This document shows positions 35,171-45,670 of a DNA stretch of 64,000 nucleotides, one piece after another. The stretch's first letter is position 1, and each line of letters opens with the position of its first letter. Both the position numbers and the translations under genes were made by a program. Source of the stretch: Zasmidium citrigriseum (lineage: Eukaryota > Ascomycota > Dothideomycetes > Mycosphaerellales > Mycosphaerellaceae); the NCBI GenBank assembly GCA_002786025.1, contig NHNW01000032.1, forward strand, positions 62,001-126,000. Direction: 5' to 3'. The notes beneath the pieces were generated by a model. That model made no database searches. It had not been told where the DNA came from and saw only the letters and a list, made by a program, of their open reading frames with translations.

Positions 35171-36689
35171 ATGCAGCTGTCCAAAATCATACCGATCCTG
35201 GCCGCACTTGGCATTGCCTCGGCCAATCCAGGCAAGCCCCCACCGTTGGAGCAAGTCCTCGAGATTCAACACACACTTGGTCTTGGGAACGCTCCGAAGG
35301 CCGGCATCTGCGACAAATGGTATGCCTATCCCAACGAACGAGAGCATACCCATCAGAGGCCCATCAATCGGCACTGGGAGCAAGTCTACGAGATGACGAA
35401 GGATGCTCTCGATACACTCGCTGTTCCAAAGAACGAAAAGAACAAGTCTATTCGCAAGCTGCTCCGGGCTTTCTTTTCGATTCAATCGGACACGACAACG
35501 AACCGTGCCTCCACCATTCAACCTGGCACCGGTGACTACTTCAAGTTGCAGCAGGTTACGAGTATGTGCCATGTACGTCGGATTCGGACAGCACTAACAC
35601 ATACAGACTGGCACAAGAACGTCAAGAAACTCATGGATTCGAAACCTCCCCCCGACAAGAGACCACTGGTCGTTTGCGGATCTCAATAGCTCAAGTGGGC
35701 CGAGACCGGTCAAAATTTCAAGGACCATGAAGGAGACGTAATTCAACTCTCTGACGACGATGATTCCGATAACGGCTCCATTGGGTCCTACACTCTTGAA
35801 GAGTGGAATCAAAAGCATGGGATACGTGATACTGGTACTTGATATGACTTGCAGTCGTATGACAAGACTGGCTGACACCGACCGTAGATGACTACTGGTG
35901 GTTCGAGACAGATCTGCCGGGACTCGGAGGAGTCAAATACGTCCGCGTTTTCAAGACAGACTTTCCTGCAGGTTATGAGAACGATCAAGGGAGGCCATTT
36001 CCGTTCTCGAATGGTTCAAATGGTCCCGCAGATCCATGCTCCCAAGACGACCGCTTCAGTCTTACCATTCGTGGTGAGGACATTGGACCGACTGACACTG
36101 TCCGATCGAGGGATGTCATTATCATGTGCGACCACGCGTTCACGCGGTTTCATGCTGCCCCTGCAGGCGGTACGTACGATGCCATGGGCGAAACGATTCG
36201 AACGTTCAATGCGCCTGGCACGAGACTACAGGACACGGAAGTCAATGCTTTGACATTACTGCGCGAGCTTGGGGCTGTGGCGAATGATGCTGCTAAAGAA
36301 CAGCCTCTTCGTCACGCGAATGGCGAGCGGGGCGACGATGGCAGTCTCGTTGGAGGCCCACCTGCTGAGTAAGTGTCACCAGACCCTCTTGCTTCATGCT
36401 TTGACTGACCGCACGAAGATTCCCAAAAGACCGTAATACCTGGCGGCCAGAACTCGAGGAGCTTGTTGCCGACGCCTGGGAAGTTCTGTACCTCACTCTC
36501 TTCGATCTCTCCACGCCGATGGCAAGACCCAAGGATACGCTGAGTATCGTCAATCCAGAGACGCATGCATGGTTTGGGCTCGCAAGCTACTTGACACAGA
36601 AAGGCGGTGGAGATTGGAGTACTGGGGTTTTGAGGGCTGCCAATGGACTGTGGGCTGCTGTGAGTGGGAAGGGGAAGAGAGTTCCTTGA
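35171..36689 (+). pseudogene. Secreted metalloprotease-like protein with in-frame stop and lost zinc site
   Basis: Exons 35171-35561, 35607-35825, 35888-36368 and 36419-36689 keep one frame. The start encodes a clear signal peptide (MQLSKIIPILAALGIASA, cut before NPG). The body matches a fungal secreted family related to M35/lysine-specific metallo-endopeptidases: VIIMCDHAFTRF, then the block where the family has HExxH, then NPETHAWFGLASYL, the typical C-terminal block. Here the zinc motif reads RELGA, so both histidines are gone. In addition exon 2 has an in-frame TAG at 35687-35689, after PLVVCGSQ, with good sequence (LKWAETGQNFKDHEGD) following in frame. So it is a pseudogene or, if the stop is bypassed, a non-catalytic relative. 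Confidence 0.65.
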
Positions 36690-37202
36690 GCAGTAGTGTT
36701 CATCGGAATGAGTTCTCGAGCAAATTCGGTCTCTACCATGGAGTACGCTGCTTCTGACGAGCAGTGGGATCTCGAAGTCGATCAGGATCGGACATACATT
36801 ATCACCTACATGAACATAAATTACTGGTTTGAGGTACTTGACAGGTGATAGCATGAATAGCAGTGAAGCATCATGAGCAAAATGTGGTACTCTCTTGCGC
36901 AGTACAGCCACGTACGGACTACTCCCAGAAAAGGCGATGGGCCTTCAAGCGTGAATTCATCCAAGTGGGGCGCGCTAGCCAGCCCACGTGCTCTCGCGTT
37001 GCCAAGACCCGCTGGACATATCCACCACTTTCGAAACTCCTCCCACCACAAAGCCGCTCCCGCCCTCACAGAGCACCAACATTGCTTGAAGATTGCTCAC
37101 GCACAGCCATATTACAGGCCGATCGAACGCATGTAAGTCCGGCCAACATCACGCACTTTATACACGCGTTCTCTAACATGTATAGACTTTTCTGACGACA
37201 CT
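36690..37202. promoter_or_regulatory. Intergenic region before the small spliced gene
   Basis: No coding sequence found. It contains the 3' end of the metalloprotease-like gene and should contain the promoter of the gene at 37203. No distinct box was identified. Confidence 0.3.
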
Positions 37203-37687
37203 ATGGCCGGTGTCAATGGCAGGGATGGCGATGGTGGCGAGGAGATCCAGTTGGAGGACTGGATCCACGCAGACATGATCGCCGAGGAAGGTGAGGGCGC
37301 TGCGGCGCAGCAGAACAGTATGTTGGAGGTTGCTCTTACATGAACGGTGGCTCACATCCATGCAGACACAATACAGAGCCAGCCGAGCGGTGGAGACGCC
37401 CAGCAGCAAGACCAGCCTGCCTCCCAGGCTCCACAGCAGCGTGAGGAGACGCCAGAACGTCTGAAGGGTAAGCATCCCTCCACATTCAACGACGAGACAT
37501 ATGCTTACATGTTCGTCTTTCAGAGCGAGCCTACATCAAGACCAAGATCGGCCAAGCCTGGCGGAAATTCTTCCCCAACAACTTCTACGATCCTTTCCCA
37601 GAGATCGGACCGTTGCTGGAGAAGAAGGCTTCGGGTGTGTTTGGTCCTTGCTTGGGCAAGAGGAAGAGGAGTGAGAGGGAGGAGTGA
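37203..37687 (+). CDS. Small hypothetical protein, three exons
   Basis: Exons 37203-37317, 37366-37467 and 37524-37687 encode 126 residues, with introns of 48 and 56 nt (GTATGT and GTAAGC donors, TGCAG and TTCAG acceptors) and correct phase at both joins. The N-terminus is acidic (EEIQLEDWIHADMIAEEGEG), the middle is Gln-rich (QSQPSGGDAQQQDQPASQ), and the C-terminus is a compact basic/aromatic segment (AYIKTKIGQAWRKFFPNNFY, then DPFPEIGPLLEKK and a KRKRSER end that could act as nuclear signal). Family not recognised. The consistent splicing makes it a good gene despite its size. Confidence 0.65.
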
Positions 37688-37820
37688 GGTTGACGCTGTC
37701 AGGGACAAAGAGACACGGGATCTGGAACAGGAAGTCTCCCAAAGAAGAGCATGAGACAAAGCGGTCTTCATCGTTGGCTGAATGATCAACATCCAGAACA
37801 TTCCATTCCAACCTCCTATT

Positions 37821-39341
37821 CTACGACCTCGCCCGATAGAACATCCTATCCCCATGCATATGCCCTCCTAACCCGCCACCCACGCCTAACAGCTTATGGT
37901 TCTCCCAATCGCATTTTCTCCCAACCACAAACCCCAAGACTCTCCCCAGGGATCTCTCTACAAACTCCTCGAAAGCCTTTCGCATCGGTACTAATGTCTG
38001 GTTCGTCAGGATCGCATCCAGTGTCTCGGGGCTAAGGAGCTTGTACGATCCACTAGTGATCATCTTATGCTTGAACTCAATGCTTAGTTGGGTCTTGATC
38101 AGCCAGTACAGATGGCTGATTGGCATAGTCCGGCCATCGTGTTGAGTGATGACCTCATGGAAGGCGGTGGAGAAGAGAGCGTAGTCTGGCGTTTGGGTTT
38201 GGACATGTGGCCAGGCGTCTCGTTCCGGAGCTGGAGCAGAAGCAATCAATACATCCCAGGCAAAGGCCAGAAGGTTCGAGTTTACGATGACGGCATCGGT
38301 GGCAGAGACGACGTTGCATCTATCGAGATCGGCGCAGGACCGTTCGAAATTTTCCCAGCGTGTATACACCGGATCGTTGACGAAGATTGGGGCGTTGATA
38401 TCGAATGGGTTGGCAAGGACAATTCGGGCCGGATCTGCCACCAGTTTGCTGCAGTAAGGACACTTTGCCTTGCGGAGGGAGCAATATTCGACCCATTCGA
38501 AGAGACAATCGGAGCAAGCCGTGTGCTTTTCCGAGCAAGGCAGGATGGATATGGTCGAGTTGAAGTCGTCTTCAGCGTACTCGATTCGACAGATGATGCA
38601 TGTCTCGATCTTCTCGTCAAGAGGCAAGTTTGCGTTGATCGGTTCCAGGGCCTGCTTATCGATTGTTGTAACTATTTCGTCTAGCACGCCCTTGACAAGA
38701 GGCATTCTAGGCGCTTTCCAGGGATACTCTCCCATCAACTCTTCATAAGTCTGCGCTGGTTCCAGACTCATCATCCAGCGCTTGAAATGCCTCGTTGCTC
38801 GCTCTGTAGTCTGCCATGCCAGCGAAACGACATCCGACTGCCAAGGTACAACGTCCGGACCTTGAAGCTCCTGCCAATCCTCCGGAATCAACTCATAATC
38901 TTGCGGCTCACAGTCGAAAATTTCGCCATTTCCGCGAAAGAACCGCGTCGTGCGGCGAATCCGAAGTCTATCCTCGTCCATCGCTTCGTACGTGATGACT
39001 TCCAGAGTCGTCTCGCCCGGGTGCATCAGACACATCTCCATATCTTCCTCTAAATCGTACGAAGTTTCGAAGTCTCCTGTTTGTGGGCTACCGCATCGAT
39101 ACAAACCTTTGAATTCGGTGTTTGCTTCATTGAATATCGGAAAGCGGTTGTTGATGCCTTCGTCGTGTACAAGCGGGAAAGGCTCATACATCTCGCCGGC
39201 TTGGCCACCGACTTCGAACGTTGCAGTCTCGTGCGGCTGGAGGAGATGGGTGGCGGGATATGTGACGATTACTGCGTGGTGTGGTTCTGCGGAGCTGACG
39301 AACCAGCTAATCGGTTGTTCGGAGGTGTTGTTCTGCGACAT
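37821..39341 (-). CDS. RING-finger protein, probable E3 ubiquitin ligase (paralogue 1)
   Basis: Single exon of 506 residues starting MSQNNTSEQPISWF. A complete C3HC4 RING lies at C248, C251, C269, H273, C276, C279, C294, C297 (CIIC, LPCSEKHTACSDC, CPYC). The N-terminal half (AEPHHAVIVTYPATHLLQP, YEPFPLVHDEGI) and the C-terminal helices are shared with the neighbouring gene at 39739-41550, so the two are tandem duplicates. The RING suggests transfer of ubiquitin from an E2 to a substrate held by the flanking domains, which is inference from the family. No transmembrane segment. All eight zinc ligands are present. Confidence 0.82.
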   Translation of the reverse strand: MSQNNTSEQPISWFVSSAEPHHAVIVTYPATHLLQPHETATFEVGGQAGEMYEPFPLVHDEGINNRFPIFNEANTEFKGLYRCGSPQTGDFETSYDLEEDMEMCLMHPGETTLEVITYEAMDEDRLRIRRTTRFFRGNGEIFDCEPQDYELIPEDWQELQGPDVVPWQSDVVSLAWQTTERATRHFKRWMMSLEPAQTYEELMGEYPWKAPRMPLVKGVLDEIVTTIDKQALEPINANLPLDEKIETCIICRIEYAEDDFNSTISILPCSEKHTACSDCLFEWVEYCSLRKAKCPYCSKLVADPARIVLANPFDINAPIFVNDPVYTRWENFERSCADLDRCNVVSATDAVIVNSNLLAFAWDVLIASAPAPERDAWPHVQTQTPDYALFSTAFHEVITQHDGRTMPISHLYWLIKTQLSIEFKHKMITSGSYKLLSPETLDAILTNQTLVPMRKAFEEFVERSLGRVLGFVVGRKCDWENHKLLGVGGGLGGHMHGDRMFYRARS

Positions 39342-39738
39342 GATGGTGGACGGGCCGGCCGTTTGTTCGTACTTGGTGTGATGTTGAAAGGCTGGAAGTT
39401 AGTCAAAAGTGAAGTGTTATGCAAAGCTTCTATCGGGAGACCTGCCCGAAGCGAACGAATGTAGCAGTAAAAACGCGACGTCGATGCCAATATCCAGGGA
39501 CAAGATCCCATACTTTACAGCGGAATAGGAGATGACGGTATCTGTCAGAACAAAGCTACCATATCTATGTTTAGCCTGTCGGGCTTTGTTGTCTTCTTGC
39601 TCTTCTCAGCCACGACTGTACGCCAAGCTCATTGTGTACATCTCAACGGAGCACAGGAGACAATACATAGATCAATCGACGTGGTCAAAACCGTGCACGA
39701 TCGTCTCAGTGAAGTCGTTCAGCTTGCTATCTATTCTA
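39342..39738. promoter_or_regulatory. Short spacer between tandem RING genes
   Basis: About 400 bp that must contain the end of the upstream paralogue's transcript and the promoter of the 37821-39341 gene. No coding sequence or clear motif seen. Confidence 0.35.
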
Positions 39739-41550
39739 TCACACTCCCTTAGGCAACTCCTTCCACTCATCCGTCCCCATCTTCCTAAACCTCCTCCCAG
39801 GTCGATAGAACAGTCTCTGCCCATGCCAATGAAACAACTCATGATCCTCGCCGAAGCCGTTGTAGAGTTTCCCACCACATTTCTCATCGTAACACGCCCT
39901 CACAACCAAGAATCTCAGTACACGATTCCAAGCCTTCTTCAAGAACTTCTGGAGATCGTTGCGCAGTGGCGTGGCCTCTGGACGAACGGGCAACAAAGAC
40001 TTGGTGTAGGGATTGAGATACTTGTCGGCGCCTGTATGTACGAGCTCGTCACGGAAGGCCTCCCAAGTGGCGTTGGAGATCTTGCGATGCAGGGCTTCAA
40101 GAGGGAAGCGAAAGCCGTGATTCTCGCGAACGACTTTGCGGAAGACCTGATCGGCGATTTTGAATTCAGGCATCTTGAGGGGCCGGAAATGTGGAGCGTC
40201 GTCGATGGGGTAGCAGGCCAAGCGGACGTCGTGTTCCCATGCGGCTGCTAGGATGTCCGCGTCCCATATCGGGAAGCCGGCCATGGAGACCGCGAGCCCT
40301 TTGTCCAAGTCTGAGCATTGACGTTCGTGAGCTTCCCAGTCATCGTATTGGCCATCGCTGCGATACAGCGCGAGGGCATCCATCTCGTTAGGCTTCCTCA
40401 GGTCGTTGATCTCCGTGGGGAACAGTTTGGTCAAGCACATGGGGCATTTCAACCTCTCTATCGAAAGCTCTCGGATCATGAGCTGAAGACACTCGACATC
40501 CATGGCGTGAGTACGATGACAAGGTAGTACGGCGATTTGCGCCGTGTCGACTTCGGTCAACCAGTCCACGCGGCAGACCATGCAGACGGTTGTCTTTTCG
40601 TCCTCGACGACTGTGGCGTTCATGGCATGAAGGCCGGCCAGGTCTATCACAGTCGCGATCCTGTCGATCGTGTTCTCCGGGAGAGGGAAGCGAGGTTGAT
40701 GCCAAAGAGTGGGTCCATGGTGACCAAGTTCATCAATCATCTCGTTCTGCAGCGCAATATCCGGTGCAGCAGCCGGTGCATGGCCCAGTGCTTCATGTAC
40801 GGTATTGTGCACGAACATATGGACCGCTTCTTGCGGCGAAATGGCAGTGAAGAGGCGGTGTTCGTACTTCAGACCGTGGGTTCTCAGCCACATCTTGAAG
40901 TTGCGAGCTGCTCGATCCGACTTCTGCGACAAGACCGTGTCCAAATCGCGCGCCCAGCACAGCTCTGGTGATTGTGGGGCGGCAAAGGCTACGCGGAAGA
41001 GTTCCTTGACTTGGTCCATATTCAGGTCGTAGACGACTGCATCGTGCATATGGCTCTCAGCCTGTCCTTTCACGTTGAGAGTCCGAAAAGCAGACGTTCG
41101 TTCGATTCGTACTTTTGGTGTCTCATGGTGTATCAGGGAGATGACCTTGAGGCTAGTCCAGCCAACGTAAGTAATGGCTTTCGCCATATCGTCCTTCAGA
41201 TCGCCCTGACTGGAGAAGTCATTTCTCAGCAAGGCATCTGTTCGGTAGCGGCTGGTAAAGTCGTCTTTGGCGTGATCGAAAGTGGGAAAGTTCTTCTCGA
41301 TGTCTTGATCTGGAACCAGAGGAAATGGTTCATAGCGGCTCTCCATATCGCAGATCTTGAAGAATCGGACGTAAGCACCTTCCTCCTTTCGCTCCGATGG
41401 AGACAGAAGATCGGTGCAGGGGAATTCAATCTGGACGGCATGATGTGGCTCGAGCGAGCTGACAACGACCTCTTCTCGCGCCGTACCAGCTGCGTCTAGC
41501 TGTTCGCCAGGTGCTGGCCTTACGTAGCCAAATGGATTCTCGTAGTCCAT
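39739..41550 (-). CDS. RING-finger protein, probable E3 ubiquitin ligase (paralogue 2)
   Basis: Single exon; the first ATG at 41550 gives 603 residues starting MDYENPFGYVRPAPGEQ (an open frame continues a few codons upstream without ATG). RING-like ligands are C323, C326, C344, H348, C354, C369, C372. The cysteine expected two residues after H is Asp351 (HAMDVEC), so this is an atypical RING in which Asp may replace Cys as ligand. It shares SLEPHHAVQIEFP, YEPFPLV, the WExxERxCxDLD motif after the RING and the C-terminal RVLxFxVxRxCD block with the adjacent gene. It is about 100 residues longer, mainly before the RING. Confidence 0.8.
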   Translation of the reverse strand: MDYENPFGYVRPAPGEQLDAAGTAREEVVVSSLEPHHAVQIEFPCTDLLSPSERKEEGAYVRFFKICDMESRYEPFPLVPDQDIEKNFPTFDHAKDDFTSRYRTDALLRNDFSSQGDLKDDMAKAITYVGWTSLKVISLIHHETPKVRIERTSAFRTLNVKGQAESHMHDAVVYDLNMDQVKELFRVAFAAPQSPELCWARDLDTVLSQKSDRAARNFKMWLRTHGLKYEHRLFTAISPQEAVHMFVHNTVHEALGHAPAAAPDIALQNEMIDELGHHGPTLWHQPRFPLPENTIDRIATVIDLAGLHAMNATVVEDEKTTVCMVCRVDWLTEVDTAQIAVLPCHRTHAMDVECLQLMIRELSIERLKCPMCLTKLFPTEINDLRKPNEMDALALYRSDGQYDDWEAHERQCSDLDKGLAVSMAGFPIWDADILAAAWEHDVRLACYPIDDAPHFRPLKMPEFKIADQVFRKVVRENHGFRFPLEALHRKISNATWEAFRDELVHTGADKYLNPYTKSLLPVRPEATPLRNDLQKFLKKAWNRVLRFLVVRACYDEKCGGKLYNGFGEDHELFHWHGQRLFYRPGRRFRKMGTDEWKELPKGV

Positions 41551-42102
41551 TGCGGAGTGAGTGTTCAATGTAGAAGGGGTTTGAACGGCGCGCTATGCCT
41601 GACCGAAGACCTTGATGTACCGAAGCTGGTTCTCCTGGAGACGTGTCTTCAAGTACCCAGCCTGTACTGTGATGTTTATTGTTTGGCGGAATAAAGAAAG
41701 TGATCTTCCGCATGACGACTTCCGAAAACGGAACTTCTTTGTTGAGGGGCGTATCGTTGATGAGCTGTCTCTGCTGTCTTGTAGATCGAAGATGGAGATT
41801 GAATGGTCTTTTCATTGTTCTGTCAACCCCAGCTCTTCGCTTTGGACGCCAACATCGAGACGTCCGGGATCTGGGTTTATCGTCCCGTGTTGGACATAGT
41901 CGCTTTCAAGCAACACTTGCTGCTCTTCGACAAACAGTTGACCATGACTTCATCTAGGTGCTCTGGACTCAAAGTTCCAACTTTGCCCAGGTGGAGTCCT
42001 GAATTCCACACGACGACACGATGTCGATGTTTCATACCGCCTCCTTCCTTCCGGGTTCTGACATGCGGCAATGCGGATCGCTCTTGCCAATTCATCGCTT
42101 CA
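41551..42102. other. Intergenic, no gene recognised
   Basis: Promoter side of the RING paralogue 2 gene and 3' side of the F-box gene to the right. Open frames here run over the same bases in several frames and have no domain. Confidence 0.4.
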
Positions 42103-42855
42103 TCAATCCCCGTCTCCTGCTTCCAGCAACACATACCGATACCACGTCCACTCATCTGCGATCCACTTTAGTACCTCCTCATCTGTGTCCTCCTTGTTCT
42201 CCAGCCTCCTCGTGTACATTGCTCCTCGCCGTCTATTGTAGCCTCTCATCTCAATCGCCGGCGTACGTTGCACGACCTTCTGCGCCAGCTCGAACACCTG
42301 ACCCATGCTCAAGCCGGGCTTGATAAGGATAGGAATCTCGATCTGCCAGAGCGTGTCGTTTGGTCCGGTGGCGCGCCATTTGATGGCGAGGAGGACGTGT
42401 TGGTGTACAGTGCTTAGCATGCAGTTTGCCAAGGAAGATGCGAGGATATCGCAGCTGTCGATTTGGGAGTCGGTGTCGTAGAGCTCGATGGCGATGCGGA
42501 TGTGTTCGGGGTGCCAGAATGCGGGCTGATGGGAGACTTCCGTGATGCTCGCGCCGCCGATACCGAATGGTTCTCCCGCCTTTGCCTTTCGTGCTAGGCG
42601 TTTGAACACGGGAGTGAGGCCCATCTCTTCGTCACTGTCTGGGACGATATCCTGCTGTGGGGCCGCGTTGAAATATTGATAGAACGCATCGTTGAGGTAT
42701 GGCGATCCGTTGATGGCGTCTCTGAAGGTCTTGTTCACGCGGCCTGCATTGACGAGCAAATTGTCCAGCGGGAGGTGGATCAGGATGCCCTCCAGCAGCT
42801 CAGTCGTTGCAAAGACTTTCACTGCTGCCGGCGTCTCGTTCTCCGTCGTTGCCAT
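42103..42855 (-). CDS. F-box protein
   Basis: Single exon of 250 residues from ATG at 42855 (MATTENETPAAVKVFATTEL). An F-box occupies roughly residues 14-55: VFATTELLEGILIHLPLDNL followed by LVNAGRVNKTFRDAINGS, with the hydrophobic pattern that binds Skp1. The remainder is a fungus-specific domain ending KWIADEWTWYRYVLL. The likely role is substrate adaptor of an SCF ubiquitin ligase; target unknown. A longer N-terminus is open upstream but lacks a good start. It is divergent from the F-box gene at 43073, sharing 217 bp of promoter. Confidence 0.78.
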   Translation of the reverse strand: MATTENETPAAVKVFATTELLEGILIHLPLDNLLVNAGRVNKTFRDAINGSPYLNDAFYQYFNAAPQQDIVPDSDEEMGLTPVFKRLARKAKAGEPFGIGGASITEVSHQPAFWHPEHIRIAIELYDTDSQIDSCDILASSLANCMLSTVHQHVLLAIKWRATGPNDTLWQIEIPILIKPGLSMGQVFELAQKVVQRTPAIEMRGYNRRRGAMYTRRLENKEDTDEEVLKWIADEWTWYRYVLLEAGDGD

Positions 42856-43072
42856 TGTTCTTCGAGGTACGATGTGTCCTATGGATGGCGTGGATAGATG
42901 GTCGAGTGTTGGGGATAGAGACAAGATCACACGAAATCGTTTGCATGTTGACGCCCCGACTCAGGGCAGCTTAGACCACCTCACATGCCGATGTTTTGCC
43001 ACACGCCAAGGCGCCCCAAACAACATCCCGTCCAGCTTCGCTCTCCCTCCCATCACCACCATCCCACCCACC
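42856..43072. promoter_or_regulatory. Bidirectional promoter between two F-box genes
   Basis: 217 bp separate the start codons of two divergent F-box genes. C-rich, pyrimidine-rich sequence precedes the right-hand start (CATCACCACCATCCCACCC). No TATA box is evident. Joint control of the pair is plausible but not shown. Confidence 0.5.
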
Positions 43073-44002
43073 ATGGCCGGACCCCGTCTCCTCGCTGCCG
43101 CCGAACTGGTGGAGATGGTCCTGCTTGCCGCCGATGTCGACACCATCCTCTCCGCCCGCCGCGCCCACCCCGCCTTTCTGCACGGCATCAATGGCTCGCT
43201 CGCCCTGAAGCGCAAACTCCTCCTCCTGCCAAAGAATGCGCCGTCCCAGATCTGGGGCTACAGACAGAGGCAGTGGCTCAGGAATCCCACCAGGGTGGAC
43301 GATGTCGCTGTCCTGGATAATGGGGGCCAATCGCCCGCCTTCATAGCGTTTTTCGGCATCAAGACGATCACCATCAAGACGCCGAATCCTGTGCTGCTGG
43401 GACGGACGCATCAGCCAGACTACTACGCCGACATGCTGGAGGAGATTGTACATCAGCCAAAGTACAGTCAGTTGCTGAACTCTCTGGGAGGCGCCTACGG
43501 TAAGGTCTCATCCAATTTTGGATCAGATTGATCCATTTGCTAACGATTGAGAACAGCACGGAGAGCCAAACCTGATCCACCGCACGACCCAACAATGACG
43601 CGCTGGGAAGACAAGTACCAGAACGTCTACCTCCATCCCGGCATCGATCGGCTCGACATCACCACCAAGTTCTTCCCGGCTTTCATGGACAACGACTCCA
43701 TCTACTACGACATGATGCTCTTCGAAGAGCTTACCACCACCATCAGCGTCCTCTACCAGCTGAACGACATCGAGGGCATGGATAAAGGCCCCTGGAAAGC
43801 CAAGCTGGAGGTCACGAATGACCAGGGCGTCAGGATGAGAGATGTTGTGGAGGCACTCAAGCAGGAGTGCAGAGGAATGGATATTTGTGGAGACTGGGCT
43901 GTTCAAGTTTCTGCTGAGGGGGCGATCTTTCCGGTGGAGTGGGAGAGGGAGACGATTGAGAAGGGAGACGAGAGACTGGAGTGGATACGGAGGGCACAGT
44001 GA
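43073..44002 (+). CDS. F-box-like protein, two exons
   Basis: Exons 43073-43499 and 43557-44002 encode 290 residues across a 57-nt intron (GTAAGG donor, GCTAACG branch point, AACAG acceptor; phase 1 kept). The first 45 residues (LLAAAELVEMVLLAADVDTI, LSARRAHPAFLHGINGSL) form an F-box-like pattern. The rest is a fungal domain with DRLDITTKFFPAFMDNDSIY and a predicted ordered C-terminus. It resembles its divergent neighbour in architecture but only loosely in sequence. Probable SCF adaptor. Confidence 0.75.
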
Positions 44003-44316
44003 GAGCATTTCGGCTCATGAATAGCTCTACACTCCCCGTAACTGTGCCGATATCATATGGTTCCAAGAACTCGAAGAGTGGCTCAACAGAGCAGTATTAA
44101 AAGAGATTAAGAATCAAAGCGTCTCATCAATTGGTCCAACCTCGCTACGAAGCTCGTTCGCAGCTCGATCTGCATTGGTCTCAAGCTGCAGGCCTCGCTT
44201 GTCATCCTCTCCCAATGAAAACCAGAATGACACTACGACTTGATATCATGCAAATCCCGATGTTACATTTCAGCCACCACCAGCTGCTCATTGTGCAGTG
44301 ATCCAGCCCTCCCAAC

Positions 44317-45432
44317 TCAGACCCTGCCATACACAATCTCGTCGATCAACCCCATGAACCCCAAGTTCCTCTTCTCCCTTTCCACAATGTACTTGTAGCT
44401 CGGAGCCAAAACCATCATATCGACCGCCTCCTCATCCGGAGCACACGCATCGGCAATTGAGCAAGGCGACCACGAGCCCTTCAGACCCTCCTCCCATCCC
44501 CAAGCCAGCTTCGTCATGTGCCATTCGTTGGGCGTTCCACGACGGACCTCTTGCGCGACTTGGATCAGCTCTCCAACGGTCGATGCAGACGTCGTGACCT
44601 TCGCGCGGATCATGCGGGAGGGGACGTACGTCGGCTCCGGTGGTGGAGGCAGAGGGGCGCCGCGAGTAAACATGAATGTGGCGTCGAAGTGCATCAACAT
44701 GTCTTTCTCCAGCGGGACTTGTCGCTCCGGCCCGCGATAGGTGACTTCCAGCTTAATCTCAGAGGGTGCGTAGCTCAGCCACATATCGTCGCAGGACCTA
44801 GTCAGGTCGGGATCTTCGTCGTAGTCCGAGAGATGGATCTGACAGTTACATCTCGCATCGAATGTGAGGGAGTGGCGACCGAGTGCGAACTTGCGGTCTC
44901 GGAAGCTCTGCATTCCTGGTGCTGGATACTCGACGTAGTACTTGTCAAGTACCGGGTTCGGAACGTGGGTGAGACGACCGTCGTTATCTAGGAGGCCAGG
45001 AATGGAGGGTGATCGCTTGCCGCGGTTCTCGAGCGCAGGAGGCGTGCCGCTGCTCTTCTTCCACAGCTGCTTCTTGATCTGCTTCGAGTCCTTGATGACG
45101 TCGCGAAAACGGCGGTTGACACGCATTGCGTTGATGAGGATGTCGCGTGGACTCGACTGGGCGAGATCCACCAGGATGATCTCGAGCAGCTCAGGCAGCG
45201 ACGCCACCTTGCGACCTGCCTCGCTGTAGAGAGGAACGACGTAGTAGTTCTTCGCATTCCAGAACTCGCTGTGAAATGGAATCTCGAGGATGTCAAGAGG
45301 CTTGCGACAGGCGGGAAAGACGAGGCGCATGTCTGCAGTTGGGTCGTGAGGGTTTTGCAGGCAGCCTGCCAGGATCTCGAAGTTGGTGTAGCTGTCCATG
45401 GTGCCGAAGGCCTGGTTGACGAGTTGACGCAT
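44317..45432 (-). CDS. F-box protein
   Basis: Single exon; ATG at 45432 gives 371 residues starting MRQLVNQAFGTMDSYTNFEI. The F-box lies near residues 65-105: VASLPELLEIILVDLAQSSP, then INAMRVNRRFRDVIKDSKQI. The C-terminal domain contains APSEIKLEVTYRGPERQVPL and ends with APSYKYIVEREKRNLGFMGL, a fungal-specific arrangement shared in outline with the other F-box genes here. An extra 56 residues are open upstream but read like leader. It faces away from the tail-anchored protein gene at 45671, with 238 bp between starts. Confidence 0.78.
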   Translation of the reverse strand: MRQLVNQAFGTMDSYTNFEILAGCLQNPHDPTADMRLVFPACRKPLDILEIPFHSEFWNAKNYYVVPLYSEAGRKVASLPELLEIILVDLAQSSPRDILINAMRVNRRFRDVIKDSKQIKKQLWKKSSGTPPALENRGKRSPSIPGLLDNDGRLTHVPNPVLDKYYVEYPAPGMQSFRDRKFALGRHSLTFDARCNCQIHLSDYDEDPDLTRSCDDMWLSYAPSEIKLEVTYRGPERQVPLEKDMLMHFDATFMFTRGAPLPPPPEPTYVPSRMIRAKVTTSASTVGELIQVAQEVRRGTPNEWHMTKLAWGWEEGLKGSWSPCSIADACAPDEEAVDMMVLAPSYKYIVEREKRNLGFMGLIDEIVYGRV

Positions 45433-45670
45433 GATGGGTGTTTTGGAGAGAGTGGTTGTTGTGGTGAGCTTGGGTTTTGAGATGACGCGCCTACAAGCCG
45501 GCAACTTCCCCACATGTGAATGCGGCCCGTGCGCCGCGCTAAATTTCCCGACTTCATCGCCAACTCCTGCGACTTCAAACAAGAACAAAAACAATCGCAA
45601 CTGCCACGCGCGCGCATCAGATTTTCATACACATATTCAGTCAATCAAGCTCGCACCCACACACGCGAAA

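Noticed and set aside
38088..38684. 198-codon open frame opposite the first RING gene
   Set aside because: It is the antisense shadow of a well-supported RING gene.
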